A DNA stretch of 64,000 nucleotides from Nematostella vectensis (lineage: Eukaryota; Cnidaria; Anthozoa; Actiniaria; Edwardsiidae): the NCBI RefSeq assembly GCF_932526225.1, contig NC_064041.1:312001-376000 (forward strand). The letters are read 5' to 3'. Under the pieces are notes generated by a model. That model saw nothing but the letters and a program-made list of their open reading frames with translations. It searched no databases and was not told where the DNA came from. Below, piece by piece: positions 55,801-64,000 of this stretch (positions within the stretch are counted from its first letter, which is position 1; the number at the start of each line of letters is the position of its first letter). Made by a program: the position numbers and the translations under genes.

Positions 55801-58800
55801 GTCAGCTTCGATTGTACCTGTGTTGTCTTCATAGTGAATAAATCCCCTATTATATTAATTGCTTTTTTACGTGCTTGCATCGTTTTTACCTTCGTCGAGT
55901 TGCATAGATAACATTTGATTAAGTCAGAGCTTTTAATCAAATAATAACGATAAAGAGAAACTTTTCTTACTACGGTACTTCAGCTGGTTCCGGAATCTCA
56001 CCCGCTGTTCACTTTAATTCGATACCTGCAGATCAGGCAAAAAGTTCATAGCCGTAGTAGCTAGTCAGTAATAAAGTTATATTTTCAACGTGATCTCATA
56101 GGAAAAGTTAAACGGATCATAATGATATTCTTTACAAAACACTGTCTTCATGCTTGTTTTCGCGCCAATCTTGCTGTCATTCTTCTCATTGAATTCAGGA
56201 AATGCGGAAAACGTTCAGCGAATCGGTAGCAGACTGCCTTTTGAATACTTCCAAGGCGTTTCTTAGTTAAATCTGATAGAAAATATTAGTTCGTTATGTT
56301 TTAATTTGGTGTTTATCCGCATAAAACTAGCCAAATTCCGGCCGACTATCGTGAAATCCGCCATGCTCGAATTCGTGAGTCGCGCTTTGATAACTGCGCA
56401 TGCGTGACATTCATTGATCCCGTCTATCTACACTAAGTTATTTTCGCACTTCATAGATATACTTAAAACTTATAAATAAAAGCATAAAGCTTTTATCTTA
56501 TTATGCGAGAGTGTATTTTTGTTTGTTATTTTGACCTTTTTCTATAATCTTCTTCTTTCAATCTTCCTTCGCTTCTCCTTTCTTGTATAAAATGTCTTAA
56601 CACATACATCAGAACAATGCTTATTAATTGCTACTAAGTAATAAAGTATCTGATTCGTGAGATACTCGAAAAACCCTAAATCTAAGAAGAAAAATGTAGA
56701 ATTTTTTGGGCGAAATTGGAAAACCGTTTGTGAGACTCTAATAGTATGATTGATAAGGAAGCTATCGAGTCCCCAACGTTTTGGAGAAAGAAACATTATA
56801 GCATGGGCTTGAAGGCTCGATTTCCAGCCAGGGCTGACACGTCTGGGAATTGAGCCTGAAGGCGTAGGAAGCACTTGGCACGTCTCACTCTGCATGACTT
56901 GATAGTTCTTGGGGTAAAAGGATATGTTTATCTTTTGTTTTTTATACATTTTTAAGGGGGACTTGCACACTTCATTTAAGAAATAAATAAATATGCCAGT
57001 TCGTAGCAAAAAATCTATCGATGTGTAAAAGAAAAAAAAACATATTTTTCCGTGAAATTGATTATGTGCGGATGATGTAAACTATTTCAGTTTCTTTGTT
57101 TGACTAAACATACAGCCTGTACCGGGACAATATTTTATCCATTTCCATCCGCTCGACGCGATTCGTTCAAACCACAATATATTTATCTGAAAGGCCAAAA
57201 AGTAATTTAGTAAACATGGATAGTTATTATCGTCATCCAATAATAAATACCCGAAATAAATATTCAACGTGCAAGTGCCCTTTAAAGATCAAAATACGAA
57301 TTCAGATGTTTGGTTAAGATGTCAAAATATTGTGCTGAGGGTTTCCTACGTCTGGTGCCAGCTCCATTACCCAGAATCCATTTCCAGCATTGCGAACTTT
57401 GACAAACATCGTTGTTAATATTCAAATAGAGAGCAAATGGTTTCACTGAAACTTGTTACTACTAGCAGTTTCGAGTTGATCATGTCCAGGTGGCGATTTT
57501 TTTCTCTTTCCTCTGGGTCATGGAGCAAAGGCACTTTAAGGTGAGATATATATATATATATATATTATTGTATGAATAGCTCATAATACTGATGATATTC
57601 CAGATACACGGAAGAAGGAAGAATAGATATGATTAAATCGATCAGGTCAAAATCTTAGTTAAAGAAACGCATTCGGGCTACAGCAAAATGTTACTTTTGA
57701 TAAGGTGGACTGCAATGTATGTTCACATGTGGCTGTAGATCCATGGTCAGCGTTTTCCATCAAAATATTTTTAAGGGGGACTACTAAGTATGGTCTCGGT
57801 GAGCTGTGCGGCATTTTTTTCGGTTTTGAATTCTTCAATGTTCGCTGATACTAAAGCTCTTGGTTATATTCGTCCCCAGTACTTCCACCTGCTCCGCCAC
57901 CGCCACCACCCCCTGCTCCACCACCGCCACCCGTGCTCCCTCCCCCAATGATTTGCCTCCAGCCTGCATGTATCCCGACATGCACTCCGGCATGTCCACA
58001 AGTCTGCTGCCAGGAAAAAGCACAAGAATGTCAATCACCAGCTTGCGTCCCGACATGCACTCCGGCATGTCCACAAGTCTGCTGCCAGCAAAAAGCACAA
58101 GAATGTCAATCACCAGCTTGCGTCCCGACATGCACTCCGGCATGTCCTCAAATCTGTTGCCGGAAATCGAAGATTGAGCTTCTTATCAAAAAAGCGCAAA
58201 TTCCTGAAGGCGCAATACAAAAGCGCACAAAGATTCCATCGAACATGAAGCAGAGTTGCTCGTGCGACATGACTTGTAGTGGTGACTCCAGTAAGGCTTG
58301 TCACGAGAAATGCAAGTGCAAGCCTGATGTTGAGCCTGCCTCTCAGCATTCCAGGGTCAATAAAGTCAGTTATGGATACGGTCTAAGGCTAGGCTTGTCC
58401 GAGATGCCGGAGAGCAAGATCCAGCGGCTGGAGAAGACGTTCTCAAGCTGGATGAAAAGTGCCGAAGAGATGGGAACAGCGGGGAAGAAAACCAGGCTGG
58501 GAAAACACGACAATAGTCTTGAAGGAGAGAGGTTCAAGTTTATCGATAAGATGTTAAAGAACTACGAGTATTACCGTAAAAGGGAGTCTTATTTGGAAAA
58601 GCTGCAAAAGAAACACGCTCAGTTAAACAAACAACACGATCATTTGCAGAAACTGCTCAAAGCGAAGCTTCACGGTAAGGGAATAAAGGAATTGCACAAT
58701 ACAACGCACGCAAAGGTTAACGAGAGCTCAAAAGATCTTCAAACCACCGTCAAGGCTTTAAAGAAGAAACTAGTGGATTTGTTGAAGCGACAGAAGAAGC

Positions 58801-59465
58801 TGAAGAAACAGCAAGACTTGATTTCATCTGAGGTGACGAAAGACGAGGGCTACTTTAATGAGATGAATCAAGCAGCCGCTCTGGCAGCCATGAGTGGAGT
58901 CAGGCCTGCCGGGCCACAAGAACAGGAGCAGCAAGAAGCGACAATGGAGCAGTTACAGCAGATACAACAATACATGAGTGCCAGACCGATCCCAGAATCC
59001 CTATGGAACATATTCTATCAGAATTCTGACCAATACGACAGCGGTGCATCACCTCGCTCACTAGCAGACCCACGAGAAAGTGACGAAGACTTAATTGATA
59101 ACGGAGTCTTTGGCGGGATACCATCGTATGCTAATTACCTACCGAATGATGGCCGACAGCTGTTCGAAGAAAGCCCGGTGATAAGCCCGAGTGATCTGAT
59201 GACAGGGTATAATGGTGGAGGTGCTGCTGGCGAAGATTCCCGGACGAACTTCGGCAGTCCCGATGGTTTGACGGCCAGAAGTTCAATGAGTCGTGGTTAT
59301 GGAGAAGACTCCTCGCCTTTCTCCTGGCGGAATGTGGACAAAGATGAGTCTACTACGTTAGATAAGAAATCTACACAGCCCACTACGGAGCTATCTCATG
59401 TTCATTTGAGCAAGAAGACGAAAACGGGGAAGAAGAGAAATCGCAAACATTATACAAACCAGTAA
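37734..59465 (+). CDS. Gene B: secreted silk-like / AbfB / poly-Pro / minicollagen-CRD protein (spliced span)
   Basis: Ten exons: 37734-37842, 45503-45541, 45638-45676, 51501-52160, 52784-53038, 53577-53858, 54713-54982, 55052-55276, 55546-55584 and 57880-59465. They sum to 3504 nt in one frame (1167 aa). All nine introns are GT-AG and phase 1. Order: signal peptide and short basic propeptide-like segment; two 13-residue micro-exons; Gly/Ala-rich region with (A/E)GAKAG-type repeats; an AbfB-like beta-trefoil over two exons; an unassigned domain; poly-proline; a His/Tyr micro-exon; poly-proline with three CRDs; coiled coil; charged tail. Signal peptide, poly-Pro and CRD are hallmarks of nematocyst capsule proteins. 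The Gly/Ala region recalls the silk-like elastomer cnidoin, though I cannot show homology. Further small exons in the long introns could have been missed. Confidence 0.7.
40155..40205. repeat. 17-bp tandem repeat, three copies
   Basis: Three units of CCTTGTAAATTATCTA in a row. Confidence 0.85.
40300..41470 (-). pseudogene. Decayed coding sequence of unknown type
   Basis: On the - strand a 104-residue open frame starts at 41470 (MYEQERLEHISNRINNILEQ, helical and acidic). Further down, interrupted protein-like stretches such as KIMQDYIQHLKDLEHR (near 40450) are broken by stops. The composition is protein-like rather than random, and the pattern fits a degraded transposon-associated or host gene. 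I do not recognise the family with certainty. Confidence 0.3.
42103..43737 (-). mobile_element. X-family repeat, copy 3a
   Basis: Begins TTTAGGCACTGCCTAAAGCG and ends with GGAGCTCCGCGCG...GGCTCCGCTA. An internal block at 42570-42710 is the inverted counterpart of 11440-11630 in copy 1, sharing GAATGTTCATACATTCTCTG. Same orientation as copy 2. Confidence 0.55.
43749..45301 (-). mobile_element. X-family repeat, copy 3b, abutting 3a
   Basis: Begins GCACTGCCTAAAGCAGAGCC about 11 bp after copy 3a ends, and finishes with TATGGGGCTTCGCAGG then GGCTCCGCTA. No coding frame is supportable inside. Confidence 0.5.
45503..45541 (+). CDS. Gene B exon 2: 39-nt micro-exon
   Basis: The acceptor TTTTCATTTTCAG ends at 45502 and the donor T^GTAAGT follows at 45542. 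It encodes KKDAIADTKSNH between split codons, phase 1 on both sides. Confidence 0.65.
45638..45676 (+). CDS. Gene B exon 3: 39-nt micro-exon
   Basis: The acceptor CTTTTTCTTTAAG ends at 45637 and the donor C^GTAAGT follows at 45677. It encodes KKEVIPGVDPIV, phase 1 on both sides, and joins the Gly/Ala exon in frame. Confidence 0.65.
45863..45905. repeat. Harbinger left terminal inverted repeat
   Basis: The first 27 bases match the right end exactly inverted; similarity continues with mismatches through GGCGACG. Confidence 0.85.
46035..47459 (+). CDS. Harbinger transposase (HARBI1-like, DDE_Tnp_4), with one upstream in-frame stop
   Basis: A frame from ATG 46035 (MSSFPGIRDLLLVAYDN) is cut by TAA at 46158-46160 and resumes in the same frame. 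The uninterrupted part starts at Met 46212. One intron (46723-47046, GTAAGT...TTTCAG, phase 1) joins exon 46035-46722 to 47047-47459. The protein from 46212 is 307 residues, somewhat short for the family; with the 59 upstream codons it would be normal length. Catalytic Asp in FVDGT (residue 125), Asp in YGDPAY and Glu in SVEWLFGEI are all present, as is the GPV^EGKRHDAFM junction typical of the family. Role: cut-and-paste transposition together with the Myb-like partner. Either the N-terminal stop inactivates it or translation starts at 46212. Confidence 0.85.
47460..48391. other. Spacer between the two convergent Harbinger genes
   Basis: AT-rich, no coding frame supported; it must contain both 3' ends. 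Confidence 0.5.
48392..49027 (-). CDS. Harbinger Myb/SANT-like DNA-binding protein
   Basis: 211 residues, intact. The N-terminal 80 residues (MEWTDDHDNLLLREMAVSEL, then GKVWVNIQETLNS, then KRAVRDRWTLLQ) have the spaced aromatic residues of a Myb/SANT-like trihelix. A basic Lys/Arg-rich nuclear-localisation-like middle (GGGKRKAKADGES to GGKKSRRSGG) and a Gln-rich C-terminal coiled coil follow. In PIF/Harbinger elements this second gene promotes nuclear import and TIR binding of the transposase. Confidence 0.85.
   Translation of the reverse strand: MEWTDDHDNLLLREMAVSELFSYKKGSLDRGKVWVNIQETLNSIENQKFLLKDKRAVRDRWTLLQTKFKKRIRAEEMASGIDFELSEKDRLIKELCEKEESQTANNKKKTEDKAAAEDVRKKAMQRMGGGKRKAKADGESDEASTSGGKKSRRSGGEVVEFLREKAKAEQQSRTEQARQQSLQMELLRKQSEGQMQLTQALVLMLQKMSEK
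49386..49428. repeat. Harbinger right terminal inverted repeat
   Basis: GCCGTCGCC...AAAACGCCCGGTGCTTAAGTTCCCT, inverted relative to 45863 onward. Confidence 0.85.
49432..51500. other. Gene B intron 3, right part
   Basis: No supportable gene. Short segments around 49480-49640 and 50820-50850 share CGCAAAGTACGCTGGATCC-type sequence in opposite orientation and may be repeat ends. Confidence 0.35.
51501..52160 (+). CDS. Gene B exon 4: Gly/Ala-rich silk-like region
   Basis: The acceptor GTATTTCAG ends at 51500 and the donor AAAA^GTGAGT is at 52160/52161; phase 1. After a short VPLLTPNTSV lead come alternating AGAKAGASSGAQAGAK-type repeats, an amphipathic helix (HEIALEAIQKIL), then about 110 residues of Gly-rich sequence (GGQAGGQAGGGG) ending in a poly-Ala/Ser stretch. 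Composition is silk- or elastomer-like. The long - strand frames across it are GC-rich shadows. Confidence 0.75.
52161..52783. other. Gene B intron 4
   Basis: No further feature; the short open frame at 52229 is not supported. Confidence 0.5.
52784..53038 (+). CDS. Gene B exon 5: AbfB-like trefoil, first part
   Basis: The acceptor CTTCCTCAG ends at 52783 and the donor TTTG^GTAAGT is at 53038/53039; phase 1. The peptide has YLIYSYNTPSMQFINN and VSFESVCFPDHFLVQKDYHY, matching the repeating SFES...FP..YL pattern of the AbfB (arabinofuranosidase B) beta-trefoil carbohydrate-binding family. Confidence 0.7.
53039..53576. other. Gene B intron 5
   Basis: AT-rich intron; nothing further seen. Confidence 0.5.
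53577..53858 (+). CDS. Gene B exon 6: AbfB-like trefoil, second part
   Basis: The acceptor GTTTGTCAG ends at 53576 and the donor AAAT^GTAAGT is at 53858/53859; phase 1. ATLYIKRHEELKETFSFESF followed by HKNFYLSV continues the trefoil pattern. A Lys/Glu/Pro linker follows. Confidence 0.7.
54300..54660. repeat. Degenerate ~45-bp tandem repeat in gene B intron 6
   Basis: Six or more units with GTTCATTGTTCTCTGTG and GGTAGATTAGAGTGTTC, imperfectly periodic. The - strand frame at 54398 is an artefact of it. Confidence 0.8.
54713..54982 (+). CDS. Gene B exon 7: unassigned globular domain
   Basis: The acceptor TTTTCATTTCAG ends at 54712 and the donor GAAA^GTAAGT is at 54982/54983; phase 1. About 90 residues with alternating hydrophobics: CVALRFINQAGAPF, GWLVNGQEFKMNFTF and FDCSQYIDVVVTS. 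It could be another trefoil lobe or an independent module; I do not recognise it. Confidence 0.7.
55052..55276 (+). CDS. Gene B exon 8: poly-proline region
   Basis: The acceptor TTGTTTCCAG ends at 55051 and the donor CAAG^GTATGA is at 55276/55277; phase 1. Almost entirely Pro with Ala, Val and Thr, and a CVLPPC pair. Poly-proline stretches next to CRDs are typical of minicollagens. Confidence 0.75.
55546..55584 (+). CDS. Gene B exon 9: 39-nt His/Tyr micro-exon
   Basis: The acceptor TTATTTTCAG ends at 55545 and the donor AGTG^GTAAGT is at 55584/55585. It encodes VHYHVHYHPQPS. Same length and phase as exons 2 and 3. Confidence 0.6.
55634..56433. mobile_element. Candidate MITE-like element, ~800 bp
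   Basis: Inverted ends: CTACACGACAGGATC then ATGTCACGCATGCG on the left, CGCATGCGTGACAT then GATCCCGTCTATCTACA on the right. No coding frame. Target duplication not resolved. Confidence 0.5.
56434..57879. other. Gene B intron 9, right part
   Basis: AT-rich; includes a TA microsatellite at about 57547-57566. No gene seen. Confidence 0.45.
57880..59465 (+). CDS. Gene B terminal exon: poly-Pro, three CRDs, coiled coil, charged tail
   Basis: The acceptor TCGTCCCCAG ends at 57879 (phase 1) and TAA is at 59463-59465. First a Pro/Ala run, then three CRDs of the form CX4CX3CX3CX3CC (e.g. CQSPACVPTCTPACPQVCC), one residue longer in the first gap than classic minicollagen CRDs. A separate Cys cluster (CSCDMTCSGDSSKACHEKCKCK) follows. 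Next is a 150-residue Lys/Glu/Leu/Gln-rich coiled coil, an acidic Ser/Gly/Asp-rich segment, and a basic end with KKTKTGKKRNRKH. The long coiled-coil tail after a CRD block is unusual among the nematocyst proteins I know. Confidence 0.85.
57964..58160 (+). repeat. 75-bp coding repeat of the CRD, three copies
   Basis: Units share CGACATGCACTCCGGCATGT and are almost identical at synonymous sites too, so the three CRDs arose by recent duplication or are kept alike by gene conversion. Confidence 0.9.
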
Positions 59466-60990
59466 CAATGATTACATTTTAGCTTTCATTGTTACTTCTG
59501 TCCCTTATAATTTAATATTCAAGACCGAAATGCTCTCAGTATAGAAATTGACCTCAATCTCCTAGATTTAGCTAGTTCTGTAAAGACCATCTGAAAAGAC
59601 CATCTGAAAACACAAGCAAGCAAGCGAAAGATAAAGAGACGGTGGATAACAGTTATGGAAACAAAAACACTTAACTTATCACTAGATCATCGTTCGCGCT
59701 TAAACATTGACAAGGTTCGTTCTATGCGCATGCGCGGACCTGCAGACTGATTTTCCAAAGTCATAAGCACCGTCGTGAACCAGCTATCTGTTGTGACATC
59801 GAAAGTTATAATCAAATATTTTAATCATATACATTATATTAAAAAGTTACCTCATTTGGAAAAGTTATTTGACTGGCTTTCTTTACTTTTCTTGTTGCTA
59901 TAGCAATGAGAAATGAACAAAATATAGTAAAGTAAGATAAAAATAAATACAAATGAAACGTAAGCTAAATAAAAGAAACAAATTAATATAAAAAAAAACA
60001 AAGTCTGTCTCTGCTCATTAATTATCAAATCTAGTGATAGTATTCATGATTCGTGGTTCGGGTCACGTTCAGCATCTTTTTCCTGTATCCGCCATTGCGG
60101 ATAAAGACTACTTATGCAACAAAGCTTGTGTCCTCTTATATTCCACGGATTACGTCACAGTGTGTCTTGAACAACAGTCACGCAAATCGACTCCGTGTCG
60201 TCACGCATCCGGGGATTTTTAGTTGACCGACGCAAGTAAAAATGAGGTCTATTTGACAAATAGTCTTAATTGGTTCTTCGTAACATAAAAAGGCATAAAA
60301 AGAAAGGTAACTAAACGTTAATTGTTTTTTCTTTTTATTAACTCTGAACTCTAAAGAACACTGTTCTCTTTCCGCCAACTAAGCCTAAAATTTGATTGAT
60401 TTGGATATTGAAATTGAAATCCAAATAGCTCGAGTTACTTCTATACAATTTTAATCAAATTTGTAGGTTTTCATACTGTCTGTTGTTACACCGTCAGCAT
60501 CTTTCTTCGTCTACAGTCTTTGGTTTCGACTGCGCTAAGAGCGATAACTCATAAAGTAGAGTCGCTTGATCGTAATAAGCGCGGAAATAAGTTGGTTATT
60601 AAAATAGTGTGAGGATTTGTTCGTCTATTGTTTGTGTTTGGTTGTTTTTTTCGAAGAAAGTTTTCGTCCTTGATATAAATATCATAAAATGGTTATCATA
60701 TCGACGTCTTCTTATTGTTTGCATGCTCGCTATACCCAATGATAACGGGAGTTTATTGCTACTCATGCTCATGGTATTTACTTATTTATATTATTTTTTG
60801 TTCCCGATGAACCACGGGTCCTTTTGTCCCTTCCCTCGCTCTATATGTGCTGTGCCCTCGTTAGCGTCTGTTCTTCATAATGATCATGCCCACTATACAC
60901 AGGTTCCTTCAGTTCTTCTACTTTGGTACTTACCTAGCTATGTCTTTGTTCTGCCCACATTAACGCGTATCCCTTGCATGTTCGCTGCAG
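59466..60990. other. Intergenic / 5' region of the next gene
   Basis: An AATAAA at about 59942 could serve gene B. A GCGCATGCGCGG box lies near 59727. Open frames at 60034 and 60609 are hydrophobic low-complexity translations of T-rich DNA and lack support; a first exon of the FN2 gene may be hidden here. Confidence 0.35.
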
Positions 60991-61167
60991 TGCTCGGCTG
61001 CTCGCCCACGCATGGCGGTAATTCAGAAGGCGCATGCTGCATGTTTCCCTTTGTCTACCAAAACACCACATACAACAGCTGTACCAACACTGATGCCTCT
61101 AACGGGCAGCACTGGTGCGCAACTACCGGCAACTACGAACAAGACCAGAAGTGGGGCTACTGCCAAG
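60991..61167 (+). CDS. Gene C: fibronectin type II exon (partial gene)
   Basis: The acceptor TTCGCTGCAG ends at 60990 and the donor CAAG^GTACAG is at 61167/61168; phase 1 at both ends like the FN2 exons of gene A. The peptide ACCMFPFVYQNTTYNSC followed by HWCATTGNYEQDQKWGYC is a complete FN2 module. Upstream and downstream exons are not identified; the rest of the gene lies to the right of or beyond the satellite. Confidence 0.78.
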
Positions 61168-61213
61168 GTACAGGCAACTGCTACAGATGTACGGTTCAAT
61201 CGAGAAATGGTGA

Positions 61214-64000
61214 TGCGAGGTGATAACGTGGTATTGTAAGGCGAGGTGACAACTTCGTATGGTAAGGCGAGGTGATAACGTGGTATGGTAAGGCGAGGTA
61301 ATAACGTGGCATTGTAAGGCGAGGTAATAACGTGGTATGGTAAGGCGAGGTAATAAAGTGGTATGGTAAGGCGACGTGATAACGTGGTATGGTAAGGCGA
61401 GGTGATAACGTGGTATGGTAAGGCGAGGTAATAACGTGGTATGGTAAGGCGACGTAATAACGTGGTATGGTAAGGCGAGGTAATAACGTGGTATGGTAAG
61501 GCGAGGTAATAAAGTGGTATGGTAAGGCAAGGTAAAACGTGATATGGTAAGGCGATGTGATAACGTGGTATGGTAAGGCGAGGTAATAACGTGGTATGGT
61601 CAGTCGAGGTGATAACGTGGTACGTTAAGGCGAGTTAATAACGTGGTATGGTAAGGCGAGGAGATAACGTGATATAATTAGGCGAGGTAATAACGTGATA
61701 TGGTAAGGCGAGGTGATAACGTGGTATGGTAAGGCGAGGTAATAACGTGGTATGGTCAGTCGAGGTGATAACGTGGTATGGTAAGGCGAGGTAATAACGT
61801 GGTATGGTAAGGCGAGGAGATAACGTGATATGGTAAGGCAAGGTGATAACGTGGTATGGTAAGGCGAGGTGATAACGTGGTATGGTAAGGCGAGGTGATA
61901 ACGTGGTATGGTAAGGCGAGGTAATAATGTGGTATGGTAAGGCGTGGTAATAACGTGGTATGGTAAGGCAAGGTGATAACGTGGTATGGTAAGGCGAGGT
62001 AATAACGTGGTATAGTAAGGCGAGGTAATAACATGGTATGATTAGGCGAGGTAATAACGTGGTATGGTAAGGCGAGGAGATAACGTGATATAATTAGGCG
62101 AGGTAATAACGTGGTATGGTAAGGCGAGGTGATAACGTGGTATGGTAAGGCGAGGTGATAACGTAGTATGATAAGGCGAGGTGATAACGTGGTATGGTCA
62201 GGCGAGGTGATAATGTGGTATGATAAGGCGAGGTAATATCGTGGTATGGTCAGTCGAGGTGATAACGTGGTATGGTAAGGCGAGGTGATAACGTGGTATG
62301 GTAAGGCGAGGTAATAACGTGGTATGGTAAGGCGACGTGATAACGTGGTATGGTAAGGCGAGGTAATAACGTGGTATGGTAAGGCGAGGTAATAAAGTGG
62401 TATGGTAAGGCAAGGTAAAACGTGTTATGGTAAGGCGAGGTGATAACGTGGTATGGTAAGGCGAGGTGATAACGTGGTATGGTAAGGCGAGGTAATAACG
62501 TGGTATGGTCAGTCGAGGTGATAACGTGGTATGGTAAGGCGAGGTAATAACGTGGTATGGTAAGGCGAGGAGATAACGTGATATAATTAGGCGAGGTAAT
62601 AACGTGGTATGGTAAGGCAAGGTGATAACGTGGTATGGTAAGGAGAGGTGATAACGTGGTATGGTAAGGCGAGGTGATAACGTGGTATGGTAAGGCGAGG
62701 TAATAACGTCGTATGGTAAGGCGAGGTGATAACGTCGTATGGTAAGGCGAGGTAATAAAGTGGTATGGTAAGGCGAGGTAATAACGTGGTATGGTAAGGC
62801 AAGGTGATAACGTGGTATGGTAAGGAGAGGTGATAACGTGGTATGTTAAGGCGAGGTGATAACGTGGTATGGTAAGGCGAGGTAATAATGTGGTATGGTA
62901 AGGCGAGGTGATAACGTGGTATGGTAAGGCGAGGTGATAACGTGGTATGTTAAGGCGAGGTGATAACGTGGTATGGTAAGGCGAGGTAATAACGTCGTAT
63001 GGTAAGGCAAGGTGATAACGTGGTATGGTAAGGCGAGGTGATAACGTGGTATGGTAAGGCGAGGTAATAACGTCGTATGGTAAGGCGAGGTGATAACGTC
63101 GTATGGTAAGGCGAGGTAATAACGTGGTATGGTAAGGCGAGATGATAACGTGGTATGGTAAGGCGAGGTGATAATGTGGTATGGTAAGGCGAGGTAATAA
63201 CGTGGTATGGTAAGGCAAGGTGATAACGTGGTATGGTAAGGCGAGGTAATAACGTGGTATGGTCAGTCGAGGTGATAACGTGGTATGGTAAGGCGAGGTA
63301 ATAACGTGGTATGGTAAGGCGAGGAGATAACGTGATATAATTAGGCGAGGTAATAACGTGATATGGTAAGGCGAGGTGATAACGTGGTATGGTAAGGAGA
63401 GGTGATAACGTGGTATGGTAAGGCGAGGTAATAACGTGGTATGGTAAGGCGAGGTAATAACGTCGTATGGTAAGGCGAGGTGATAACGTGGTATGGTAAG
63501 GCAAGGTGATAACGTGGTATGGTAAGGCGAGGTAATAACGTGGTATGGTCAGTCGAGGTGATAACGTGGTATGGTAAGGCAAGGTGATAACGTGGTATGG
63601 TAAGGCGAGGTAATAACGTCGTATGGTAAGGCGAGGTGATAATGTGGTATGGTAAGGCGAGGTAATAACGTGGTATGGTAAGGCAAGGTGATAACGTTGT
63701 ATGGTAAGGAGAGGTGATAACGTCGTATGGTAAGGCGAGGTAATAACGTGGTATGGTCAGTCGAGGTGATAACGTGGTATGGTAAGGCGAGGTAAAAACG
63801 TGGTATGGTCAGTCGAGGTGATAACGTGGTATGGTAAGGCGAGGTAATAACGTGGTATGGTAAGGCGAGGAGATAACGTGATATAATTAGGCGAGGTAAT
63901 AACGTGGTATGGTAAGGCAAGGTGATAACGTGGTATGGTAAGGAGAGGTGATAACGTGGTATGGTAAGGCGAGGTGATAACGTGGTATGGTAAGGCGAGG
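61214..64000 (+). repeat. 26-bp satellite, continuing past the window end
   Basis: About 107 units of GCGAGGT(A/G)ATAACGTGG followed by TATGGTAAG, with frequent substitutions and some 25-bp units. It begins 46 bp after the FN2 donor. Each unit carries 5'-splice-site-like words (GAG^GTAATA, ATG^GTAAGG). The many long - strand frames (26-residue repeats beginning MPYHTTL) are artefacts of a period that keeps three frames open. Confidence 0.93.

Noticed and set aside
60609-60990. Hydrophobic N-terminal extension of the FN2 exon
   Set aside because: T-rich DNA translated; the acceptor at 60990 with phase 1 explains the FN2 exon better.
61123-63920. Several - strand frames of 68-322 codons (MPYHTTL...)
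   Set aside because: Translation of the 26-bp satellite; no codon or domain evidence.

Overview
The window comes from an animal genome, most likely an anthozoan cnidarian (sea anemone or coral). The main reason is the presence of minicollagen-type cysteine-rich domains (CX3CX3CX3CX3CC), a family known from nematocyst capsule proteins. Spliced genes with GT-AG introns, LTR retrotransposons, a PIF/Harbinger transposon and several minisatellites agree with this. The assignment is an inference from protein families; no species-level marker was identified.

Host genes are all on the + strand. Gene A (about 557-22501, 5' end uncertain) can be joined in frame over eight exons. It encodes a PA14 domain, a lysine/glutamate-rich region, a Pro/Thr-rich linker, two fibronectin type II (FN2) domains and three minicollagen-type cysteine-rich domains (CRDs). 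Gene B (37734-59465) has a signal-peptide exon, three 39-nt micro-exons, a Gly/Ala-rich silk-like exon, an AbfB-like beta-trefoil, a further domain, poly-proline, three CRDs and a coiled-coil/charged tail. The joined coding sequence is 3504 nt (1167 aa) and every intron is phase 1. A third gene is represented by one FN2 exon (60991-61167). Together they look like a local cluster of secreted, probably nematocyst-associated, structural proteins. The protein architectures are inferred from splice signals and frame continuity, not from transcripts.

Layout: 1-1729, a terminal exon of unknown type and the first exons of gene A. 1730-8891, one gene A intron that begins with a 39-bp tandem array carrying copies of its own 5' splice site and ends with a roughly 5-kb 31-bp array carrying copies of its own 3' splice site. 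8892-19449, the rest of the PA14 exons in introns full of repeat families (called X and Y here). 19450-22501, the 3' half of gene A. 23067-37526, a DNA element with 200-bp inverted repeats and TTAA duplications, into which a BEL/Pao element (24422-31212, - strand) and a Ty3/gypsy element (31824-36205, - strand) have inserted; both have identical LTRs and intact 5-bp target duplications, yet both carry coding lesions. 37734-59465, gene B, with X-family repeats in intron 1 and a 3.57-kb PIF/Harbinger transposon in intron 3. 60991-64000, an FN2 exon followed by a 26-bp satellite that runs off the window.

If the transposable elements are removed, genes A and B are separated by only about 0.8 kb, so the apparent 15-kb gap is almost entirely insertion. 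The strongest unusual signal is the pair of splice-site-bearing minisatellites at the two ends of a single intron.
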